This document shows positions 1-5,101 of a stretch of 13,646 bases of DNA, piece after piece. Both the position numbers and the translations under genes were made by a program. Source of the DNA: Prevotellaceae bacterium UBA4361 (lineage in GTDB: Bacteria; Bacteroidota; Bacteroidia; Bacteroidales; Bacteroidaceae). The notes under the pieces are model-generated. The model was not told the DNA's origin. It worked only from the letters and a program-made list of their open reading frames with translations, and ran no database searches. The stretch's first letter is position 1; every line of letters begins with the position of its first letter. The stretch covers positions 1-13,646 of the forward strand of contig DGSN01000052.1 of the NCBI GenBank assembly GCA_002393575.1, given 5' to 3'.

Positions 1-647
1 TCTGGACTCACGACGCATTCCGCGTTGGTGAGGATGGACCTACTCACGAGCCAGTTGAGCAGGAGGCACAGATTCGTCTCATGGAGAAGCTGAAGACTCA
101 CAAGGGCAACAACGCAATGCTCGTGCTCCGTCCTGCTGATGCAGAGGAAACTACAGCATGCTGGAAGCTCGCTATGGAGAATGTCACTTCCCCTACGGCT
201 CTCATCTTCTCGCGCCAGAACATCGCCAATCTCCCAGAAGGCAACGACTACTCACAGGCTGCTAAGGGTGCATACATCGTGGCTGGAAGCGAAGAGAACC
301 CAGACGTGATTCTCGTAGCAAGTGGTTCTGAGGTTAGCACACTCGTTGCAGGTGCAGAACTCCTCCGCAAGGATGGCATCAAGATTCGCATCGTGAGCGT
401 GCCTTCCGAGGGTCTCTTCCGCACTCAGAGCAAGGAATACCAGCAGAGTGTACTCCCAGCAGGTGTGAAGAAGTTCGGTATGACAGCAGGTCTGCCTGTA
501 AACCTCATGGGACTCGTTCCTGAGAGCGAAGGCAAGATTTGGGGTCTCGAAACATTCGGTTTCTCAGCTCCTTACAAGGTGCTCGATGAGAAGCTCGGTT
601 TCACTGCCGAAAACGTGTATAATCAAGTGAAAGCACTTTTGGCTTAA
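1..647 (+). CDS. tkt: Transketolase, C-terminal part (5' end outside window)
   Basis: Transketolase is the cytosolic thiamine-diphosphate enzyme of the non-oxidative pentose phosphate pathway; it moves two-carbon ketol units between sugar phosphates. The reading frame is already open at base 3, and about 214 residues are present, roughly the last third of a normal ~670-residue enzyme. The first visible residues are W-T-H-D-A-F-R-V-G-E-D-G-P-T-H-E-P-V-E, the family signature at the end of the pyrimidine-binding domain. By alignment from memory with yeast transketolase, the His of THD, the Asp of GEDG and the His of GPTH match the substrate-contacting residues His469, Asp477 and His481. The rest matches the C-terminal domain (SRQN, ATGSEV-like ASGSEV, SVLP, ETFGFSAP, LGFT). 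The Met at 81 is internal and is not the start. The thiamine-binding N-terminal domain lies left of the window. A hairpin terminator follows at 704, so this gene is transcriptionally separate from what follows. Confidence 0.96.
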   Translation, partial: WTHDAFRVGEDGPTHEPVEQEAQIRLMEKLKTHKGNNAMLVLRPADAEETTACWKLAMENVTSPTALIFSRQNIANLPEGNDYSQAAKGAYIVAGSEENPDVILVASGSEVSTLVAGAELLRKDGIKIRIVSVPSEGLFRTQSKEYQQSVLPAGVKKFGMTAGLPVNLMGLVPESEGKIWGLETFGFSAPYKVLDEKLGFTAENVYNQVKALLA

Positions 648-659
648 TCACCAAGGCAT

Positions 660-674
660 AGGGCAAACTGCCCT
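660..674 (+). other. Small hairpin just after the transketolase stop
   Basis: AGGGCA (660-665) and TGCCCT (669-674) form a perfect 6-bp stem with a 3-nt loop, 12 nt after the stop codon. It has no T-tract, so it is not a complete terminator. It could protect the mRNA 3' end or act together with the terminator 30 nt downstream. Function not established. Confidence 0.4.
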
Positions 675-703
675 CATTCTCCCTAATTTAACATTATTTT
701 CGT

Positions 704-736
704 GGGTACATCTCAATCATTGGGGTGTACCCTTTT
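704..736 (+). terminator. Rho-independent terminator of the transketolase transcript
   Basis: GGGTACA (704-710) pairs perfectly with TGTACCC (726-732), with a 15-nt loop, followed directly by TTTT (733-736) and a T-rich stretch. It sits 57 nt after the transketolase stop, as expected for its terminator. The T-tract is short, so efficiency is uncertain. Confidence 0.72.
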
Positions 737-786
737 CATTCTCCAAGCCCCAATTCCAAAACCTCGAAAAGCACGAAATCAAGTGA

Positions 787-858
787 GCGATGGTATAGCA
801 TAAGTTCAGCGATGGTACAGCATAAGTTCAACGATGGTATAGAATAAGTTCAACGATG
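787..858. repeat. 22-bp tandem repeat, three full copies plus a partial one
   Basis: Three head-to-tail 22-bp units lie at 787-808, 809-830 and 831-852, each containing CGATGGTA and ending ATAAGTTCA; a fourth begins at 853 and fails after ACGATG. Copy 2 differs from copy 1 at one base, and copy 3 differs at two. The array lies between the transketolase terminator and the inverted-repeat element at 907. It is not in a credible coding frame, and I see no dyad symmetry in the unit. It could be a protein-binding array or a simple minisatellite. Confidence 0.85.
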
Positions 859-909
859 AAGAAATGAACCCCAAATACAGCCTCATGTTTTTACGCAATG
901 ACACGGAAA

Positions 910-941
910 AACGCTACAACGCTACAGTGCTACAGAGTTAC
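910..941. repeat. Degenerate 8-bp tandem repeats in the left arm
   Basis: Four consecutive octamers, AACGCTAC (910-917), AACGCTAC (918-925), AGTGCTAC (926-933) and AGAGTTAC (934-941), fill most of the left 42-bp arm. Conservation is highest at the 3' TAC of each unit, and identity decays toward the element core. Regular 8-bp spacing suggests iterons for a DNA-binding protein or replication slippage. Confidence 0.8.
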
Positions 942-995
942 AATAAGCATTTGAGGGGGGTATGGGAAAAACGAGGAAAAAATGAGAAATTAATT

Positions 996-1037
996 TTTAA
1001 TTATATATATAATATGTATATTATATATATAATTAAA
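996..1037. repeat. A/T palindrome, 20-bp arms and 2-bp centre
   Basis: Bases 996-1015 are the perfect reverse complement of 1018-1037, with GT at the centre. The arms are entirely A and T. It lies inside the core of the 42-bp inverted-repeat element but is not centred on it (palindrome centre 1016.5, element centre 1041.5), so it is an independent dyad. Such a sequence could extrude as a cruciform or form a hairpin in RNA. Low-complexity TA runs raise the chance of fortuitous symmetry, but 20 uninterrupted pairs is long. Confidence 0.8.
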
Positions 1038-1141
1038 TTTATTATTATATATTATTTTAATACATTTTATATAATTCATATACTTACTTCTTCCTCTTCT
1101 CTTCTCACCAGCGAAAATCGGAAAAACATAAAAAGCTTATT

Positions 1142-1173
1142 GTAACTCTGTAGCACTGTAGCGTTGTAGCGTT
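1142..1173. repeat. Degenerate 8-bp tandem repeats in the right arm
   Basis: This is the mirror copy of the left-arm octamers on the opposite strand: GTAACTCT, GTAGCACT, GTAGCGTT, GTAGCGTT. Right after it comes a run of seven Ts (1172-1178, overlapping the last octamer). The last octamers plus T-run resemble the 3' side of a terminator stem for transcripts coming from the left. Confidence 0.78.
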
Positions 1174-1227
1174 TTTTTGAAATCTTTTCGGGTATCTCTT
1201 TGACTTTGCAACTTTTTGGGAAATATA

Positions 1228-1259
1228 CTTGGGTAGTTCATCAAAAATATGTATATTTG
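1228..1259 (+). promoter_or_regulatory. Predicted Bacteroidetes promoter for the 895-aa secreted protein gene
   Basis: TATATTTG (1252-1259) matches the Bacteroidetes -7 consensus TAnnTTTG. CTTG (1228-1231) is a three-of-four match to the -33 TTTG box with a 20-nt spacer. Initiation near 1264-1267 would give a leader of about 75-80 nt before the ATG at 1343. The leader is A/C/T-rich without a Shine-Dalgarno, as is normal in this phylum. Confidence 0.6.
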
Positions 1260-1342
1260 CAAAGGATTAGAACATCCTTCGACATCGCACAAAATACTAT
1301 TTCACATAACTAACAACTAACATCATTAAATCAGTATTACGT

Positions 1343-4030
1343 ATGAAGAAAATCTTTACTCTCACTGCTTTGCTTTTCGCATTGACCATCAATGTGAATG
1401 CACAGTACCGCAAGTCGTGGGACTTCACGAAGTGGAGCGATGCCACGCACGCCAACCTCATTGCAGGTTCCGACTGGAGCGACATTGAAAAGGCTGCCGA
1501 CACAGCTCCTACAGAAATTTCGAAGGAAAACTGCTTCTGGCAGGTAGGTAACTCGTCGGCAGGTATTTCCCCAATGACAGCCAACGGCGAAGTGATTCCA
1601 GAGCTTGAAGGACTCAAGTTCATCAACTCCACCTCGCGCTCTCTTGCCATCGCTGTCAACTATCCATCCACCTCGCTCGGCGAATACCACGGACCATCCT
1701 ATCTGTGGCTGGGAAGCAAGAACGTCAACTACTTCGTTATTCCAGGCGTGGAAGCAGGAACCACCATCAAGATTGGCCTTGAGAGCCACAAGCCAGCAGA
1801 GGCACGCGGCGTGCAGCTCTACGTGGGCGAAGGCAACTCAGGTACTCAGCTGATGGACCCTGATGGCGTGGCAGTCCCTACTCCAACCACTTACGAGGAG
1901 TACACTTGGTACGTTCCAACCGACCTCACTGACACTCCTAACGAGGACGGCACTTACAACGTGACGGTTCGCAACACGAATGGTTGTCACCTCTATTTCA
2001 TCCAAGTGGGCGACGGCGACTCTCCTGTTGTGCAAGAAGCAAAGAAGGTGGCATACATAGCTGCATCCGAAGACCCAACCACCGACAACGACTATGCATG
2101 GATTTACGTTAGCTCCATGTCGGGCATCGAACCAACCGTTGTGCTCAGTTCTTCCACTCCAAGCCTTGAGGACCTTCAGGCTTACGACCTCGTGATGATT
2201 TCTCCAACGGTTCAGGCTACTGACGCCATTGTTCCTGTACTGAAATCCGCCATCGCCTACGAGCCTGTTCTCAACCTCAATGCTGCCCTCTACGAGGCAT
2301 GGGGACTGGGACAAGCAGTTGCCACAGATGTAACTACAGCTACTGTTGCCGATGCAGAGAATGAATTGTTCGAGAACATCGACGTTACCTCTGGTCTTGT
2401 CATGCAAAACGGTGTTGGCATCACAGGTGTTTCTCTTGGCGACTATTTCGCTAATGACGATGTTCTTGCCACCGCAGGCGAAGCTGTTGCCATCCACAAG
2501 CACAACCCTGCTCGCAATGCCTACATGCTCCTGCCTTACACCATCGAGGCATTTGCCGATGCTGACCAGGACGTGCTTTCCGCTATCCTCACCAATGCCA
2601 TCAACATTTTGGCTGACACAAAGAAAGACATCACCGCAACGCCTGCTCCTTCCATTGCTCAGGAGAACAAGAACGGGCTGACCATCGTGACGATTTCCGA
2701 CATCAATGCAGCTGCAACGATTCACTACACAATCGACGGAAGCGACCCAACAGCTGACAGCCCTGTCTATTCCGAAGCACTCAGCTTCACCAGCCCAACC
2801 ACGGTGAAGGCTATCGCATTCCTCGACGGATACAACCCAAGCAACATCACCACTGCTGAAGTGGCTATCTACACCCAGGCTGCTGAACCAACCATCGAGG
2901 TAGCCCAGAACGGCGCAGAGAGCACTGTCACTATCACAGCTGAAGAAGGACTCAACATCTACTACAACTTCTCGGGCAACAACGACACTGCCAAGAGCCA
3001 GGCTTACACCGAGCCTTTCACACTCGCTGAGCCTACCTACGTCTATGCATTCACCGCTGCCGACGAGAAGCTCAACTCCGAACTCGCTTCCCGCTATGTG
3101 GCAATCTCTACGCTCAATGCACAGACCATCCGTCTCGACACACTCGCCCACTTCGACGCAAGCGCAGGACCTTGGTTCGTGGACGGAACTGAGAATGCCA
3201 GCGAACTCGCAACGGGTGGTAGCTCTGCCTACTACTTCTGGGGCAAGTCGGCATGGAACTACTACAGCACTGAAATCGACCACGAGGAAACTGTCACTGG
3301 CAGCGAAGGACAGGACAGCACCGTCTATTACTACAAGCCAGACCCTGAGGCACTCCGCTACATCTACCCTATCACTGAAACTCCTTGGAGACTCAAGAGC
3401 CAGGGACAGGTGCTCACGGGCGAGCTCACACTTACACCTGAATACGCCATCGGCAACGGAGCAACAGGACGCTATGCTGAAACCGCACAGGACAACATCG
3501 GCAACCCATCCAAGGGCGTCATCACCTTCGGTGCAAAGACATCGGGAGAGCCTTACACTGCTGCTATCGAGACCACACAGAAGTTCGCAGGTCCATTCGA
3601 CGTGGTTGTCTATGTAGGCAACGGAAACGGAAGCGGAGCTGGAATCCTCGAAGTGCAGACTTCCACCGACGGAGAGAACTGGGATGCCATCGGCACACTC
3701 ACCCTTGCCAGCACACAGCGCTACTGGAAGAAGAACCGTGCAGCTTACGAAGGCACAGACGAAGTGTTTGTACGCGTGGCACAGACAGGCGGCGGCACCA
3801 AGGCACAGGTGTATGACATCCTGCTCTTCAACAACGGCGAGCTTTCCAAGGCTTACGACCCTGCCATCTACGACGGCATCGTCAACCTCAGCAACCAGGC
3901 TGAAATCATCGCTACCGAAGTGTTCTCCATCGACGGCATGAAGCTCTCGCAAACACGCAAGGGCATCAACATCGTCCGTCAGCGACTCAGCAATGGAACA
4001 ACTCGCACCAGCAAGATTCTCGTGAAGTAA
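1343..4030 (+). CDS. Secreted multidomain protein with chitobiase/FN3-like repeats (function unknown)
   Basis: The 895-residue product begins with a classical signal peptide (M-K-K, hydrophobic core, probable cleavage Ala20/Gln21), so it is exported. Residues 22-230 form an aromatic-rich N-terminal region opening W-D-F-T-K-W, recalling N-terminal domains of large Prevotella/Bacteroides secreted proteins (from memory). Residues about 234-428 alternate beta strands and helices (K-K-V-A-Y-I-A, D-L-V-M-I-S-P) and look like a Rossmann/flavodoxin-type fold; no catalytic motif is evident. Residues about 438-512 resemble the chitobiase C-terminal/FN3-like domain (PF13290 type), with the hallmark Y-T-I-D-G-S-D-P-T at 462-470; a second, weaker copy follows at about 516-590. 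Residues about 600-845 are beta-rich, Gly/Ser/Tyr-rich and may be carbohydrate binding. The tail (851-895) ends K-I-L-V-K and resembles a type IX secretion sorting domain, tentatively. It has its own promoter and strong terminator, so it is not part of the downstream PUL operon. It may be a surface or secreted glycan-interacting protein; no enzymatic role can be assigned. Confidence 0.9.
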   Translation: MKKIFTLTALLFALTINVNAQYRKSWDFTKWSDATHANLIAGSDWSDIEKAADTAPTEISKENCFWQVGNSSAGISPMTANGEVIPELEGLKFINSTSRSLAIAVNYPSTSLGEYHGPSYLWLGSKNVNYFVIPGVEAGTTIKIGLESHKPAEARGVQLYVGEGNSGTQLMDPDGVAVPTPTTYEEYTWYVPTDLTDTPNEDGTYNVTVRNTNGCHLYFIQVGDGDSPVVQEAKKVAYIAASEDPTTDNDYAWIYVSSMSGIEPTVVLSSSTPSLEDLQAYDLVMISPTVQATDAIVPVLKSAIAYEPVLNLNAALYEAWGLGQAVATDVTTATVADAENELFENIDVTSGLVMQNGVGITGVSLGDYFANDDVLATAGEAVAIHKHNPARNAYMLLPYTIEAFADADQDVLSAILTNAINILADTKKDITATPAPSIAQENKNGLTIVTISDINAAATIHYTIDGSDPTADSPVYSEALSFTSPTTVKAIAFLDGYNPSNITTAEVAIYTQAAEPTIEVAQNGAESTVTITAEEGLNIYYNFSGNNDTAKSQAYTEPFTLAEPTYVYAFTAADEKLNSELASRYVAISTLNAQTIRLDTLAHFDASAGPWFVDGTENASELATGGSSAYYFWGKSAWNYYSTEIDHEETVTGSEGQDSTVYYYKPDPEALRYIYPITETPWRLKSQGQVLTGELTLTPEYAIGNGATGRYAETAQDNIGNPSKGVITFGAKTSGEPYTAAIETTQKFAGPFDVVVYVGNGNGSGAGILEVQTSTDGENWDAIGTLTLASTQRYWKKNRAAYEGTDEVFVRVAQTGGGTKAQVYDILLFNNGELSKAYDPAIYDGIVNLSNQAEIIATEVFSIDGMKLSQTRKGINIVRQRLSNGTTRTSKILVK

Positions 4031-4055
4031 ATCCCACTTCATCCATCAACATCAT

Positions 4056-4101
4056 AGCATCCCAAGCCTCACACAACGAGAGGTTTGGGATGCTTGTTTT
4101 T
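4056..4101 (+). terminator. Strong rho-independent terminator
   Basis: A 15-bp stem (4056-4070 with 4080-4094), broken only by one G-U wobble, encloses a 9-nt loop and runs into a T-rich tail (TTGTTTTT, 4094-4101). It begins 26 nt after the stop of the 895-aa protein gene. The stem holds two G/C blocks (GCATCCC and GCCTC), so it should be efficient and should isolate this gene from the next one. Confidence 0.92.
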
Positions 4102-4152
4102 GGGAGTAAGAAATTATTTTTGTGTAATAAAAATCAAATTGAGTTAATTTCT

Positions 4153-4183
4153 TTTGCTGTTATGAGGATAATACGTAATTTTG
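4153..4183 (+). promoter_or_regulatory. Predicted promoter for the 233-aa protein gene, very close to its ATG
   Basis: TTTG (4153-4156), a 19-nt spacer and TAATTTTG (4176-4183) match both Bacteroidetes promoter boxes exactly. The ATG is at 4191, only 8 nt after the -7 box, so initiation at the usual distance would give a leader of roughly 0-4 nt. A 9-bp inverted repeat (4108-4116 and 4145-4153) reaches into the -33 box. Confidence 0.68.
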
Positions 4184-4190
4184 CGACATC

Positions 4191-4892
4191 ATGAAAGAAT
4201 TTCTAACTATATGGATGTTGTTGATTTGTGCAGTGACAAATGCACAGGAAACCAACACGAGTGTGCGTAGTTCATCTGAGACCTACAAGCAGGAACCCAC
4301 AGCAACGGAACCGATTGCCACAGATTTGATGACAACGGAGCCGATGGGCTTGACGGCTGACACAGCACTTCCTGTAGCAGTACCGATGGAAGAGGACTCG
4401 CTTCGCTTGCATTTGCCAACTCTCAACCAATGGGGACTCATGCCTCGTCTAATGTATAGCCCTATGTGGTGGGGCGGTTGGCCGAGTTGGGAATTGCATG
4501 AAGGACTGAACGTAAACTTAGGCGCAAGCGTTTTCTCCACCTTCGGTTCAGGACACAGCTACAAAGGCGCTGGATTCACCCAAAATGTAGCAGCATTGTA
4601 TGCCCGCCCCATCACAAGCAAACTCTCATTTGCCATCGGCGGTTATTTCAACCGAGTGAGTTGGGCTCACGATAGCTGGAAGGATGCAGGACTGACAGGC
4701 ATACTCTCCTACCGTTTCAACGAGCACTGGGAAGCATACATCTACGGAAAGAAATCGTTTCTGGACAAGAATGTGCCTCGGCATCCGCTATTGTACGACA
4801 TGAGCGGTTTCGGCGACCGTATCGGCGCTACGCTGCGGTACAACCTGAACAGAATGGTAAGTTTTGAGCTGAATGTAGAAAAACGGCATTAG
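4191..4892 (+). CDS. Predicted outer-membrane beta-barrel protein, function unknown
   Basis: The 233-residue product starts with a signal peptide (M-K-E-F-L-T-I-W-M-L-L-I-C-A, cleavage near Ala18/Gln19), which supports this start. Residues about 20-60 are a polar, probably disordered linker with loose repeats of T-E-P/A-T-D (T-E-P-I-A-T-D, T-T-E-P-M-G). Residues about 80-233 contain a series of amphipathic strands with alternating aromatic/Gly residues (for example around G-L-N-V-N-L-G-A-S-V, L-S-F-A-I-G-G-Y-F, R-I-G-A-T-L-R-Y-N-L, V-S-F-E-L-N-V), the pattern of a small outer-membrane barrel. About seven such segments can be counted, so an eight-stranded barrel is plausible. There is no lipobox and no catalytic motif. 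It sits between two terminators with its own promoter, so it is probably monocistronic. I do not recognise a named family; the barrel call is inference from composition and strand pattern. Confidence 0.8.
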   Translation: MKEFLTIWMLLICAVTNAQETNTSVRSSSETYKQEPTATEPIATDLMTTEPMGLTADTALPVAVPMEEDSLRLHLPTLNQWGLMPRLMYSPMWWGGWPSWELHEGLNVNLGASVFSTFGSGHSYKGAGFTQNVAALYARPITSKLSFAIGGYFNRVSWAHDSWKDAGLTGILSYRFNEHWEAYIYGKKSFLDKNVPRHPLLYDMSGFGDRIGATLRYNLNRMVSFELNVEKRH

Positions 4893-4904
4893 AGTCGTTT
4901 TTTT
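4879..4904 (+). terminator. Terminator overlapping the stop codon of the 233-aa protein gene
   Basis: AAAAACG (4879-4885) pairs with CGTTTTT (4896-4902), followed by two more Ts, with a 10-nt loop that contains the TAG stop (4890-4892). The stem is only 7 bp and mostly A-T, so strength is moderate, but the A-stem-T layout is also symmetrical for the other strand. Confidence 0.6.
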
Positions 4905-4982
4905 ACACATAGACTGATTTTCCAGAAATAGCCTTAAAAAAAATCATAATATGATAGAATTCAGTCAGTCGTATGTAAAAAA
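4899..4982. promoter_or_regulatory. Imperfect inverted repeat upstream of the susC-like promoter, possible operator
   Basis: The left arm TTTTTTACACATAGACTGA (4899-4917) and the right arm (4965-4982), read as TTTTTTACATACGACTGA on the other strand, share TTTTTTACA and GACTGA, separated by 3-4 mismatched bases. The arms are 47 bp apart, and the right arm ends 7 bp before the -7 box. This is where an activator of a PUL would bind, but the left T-run also belongs to the preceding terminator, so part of the symmetry may be coincidental. Confidence 0.35.
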
Positions 4983-4989
4983 AAAGTAT

Positions 4990-4997
4990 TATCTTTG
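4990..4997 (+). promoter_or_regulatory. Predicted -7 box of the PUL promoter
   Basis: TATCTTTG matches the Bacteroidetes -7 consensus. No good TTTG is present at the -33 position (about 4966-4971 reads AGTCGT), as expected for a promoter that depends on an activator. Just downstream is the dyad TTTGCA-TT-TGCAAA (4994-5007) spanning the likely start site. The resulting leader is about 95-100 nt, with no Shine-Dalgarno before the ATG at 5102. Confidence 0.55.
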
Positions 4998-5101
4998 CAT
5001 TTGCAAACTGAAATTTGACCACCTAAAAGAGCGGAATCTGTTGTGATTTTGCCCTTTGCTTTATGAAGACAAGACTAATTTTTAACTAATTATTAATATT
5101 T

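Larger units (their letters stand above)
907..1176. mobile_element. 270-bp element with perfect 42-bp terminal inverted repeats (MITE-like; identity unproven)
   Basis: Bases 907-948 are the exact reverse complement of 1135-1176 (42 of 42), with a 186-bp A/T-rich core between them. Each arm carries four 8-bp iterations (see the separate repeat entries). The core has a purine-rich left part (about 953-989), an A/T palindrome (996-1037) and a wholly pyrimidine run (1087-1106), so the symmetry continues in loose form inside the arms. The only open frame across it (864-1145) reads as low-complexity Ile/Tyr residues and is not credible. I see no clear target-site duplication: the left flank ends ACACGG and the right flank continues TTGAAATC. 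Alternatives are a non-autonomous transposable element, a giant bidirectional terminator (the right arm ends in seven Ts and the left arm ends in Ts on the other strand), or a structured RNA. The repeat is certain; the class is a guess. Confidence 0.6.

Noticed and set aside
787..852. Tandem 22-bp units as a CRISPR array
   Set aside because: The units are directly adjacent, with no unique spacers between them, and no cas gene is present.
955..960. Run of six G residues as a possible phase-variation tract
   Set aside because: It is not in a credible gene or between promoter boxes, and six bases is short for slippage-based switching.
864..1145. 93-residue open frame on the + strand across the inverted-repeat element
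   Set aside because: Its middle is a run of Ile, Tyr, Asn and Phe produced by TA-rich palindromic DNA, its start lies in a repeat-flanked region, and no domain or signal is visible. It ends inside the right inverted-repeat arm. Best explained as chance.
907..1176. Insertion sequence or integron attC reading of the long inverted repeat
   Set aside because: There is no transposase frame in the core, and the arms are far longer and more perfect than an attC stem with its bulges; no integrase or cassette gene is adjacent. Only a non-autonomous element remains possible.
1838..4042. 734-residue open frame on the - strand, antiparallel to the 895-aa gene
   Set aside because: It is rich in Cys, Ser, Val and Asp in the way expected of the complement of this genome's codon bias. 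The + strand frame has a signal peptide, recognisable domains, a promoter and a terminator.
5063..5089. Eight-codon frame (M-K-T-R-L-I-F-N) in the leader of the susC-like gene, possible leader peptide
   Set aside because: There is no visible alternative hairpin pair or terminator in the leader to be controlled by it, and short ATG frames are frequent by chance.
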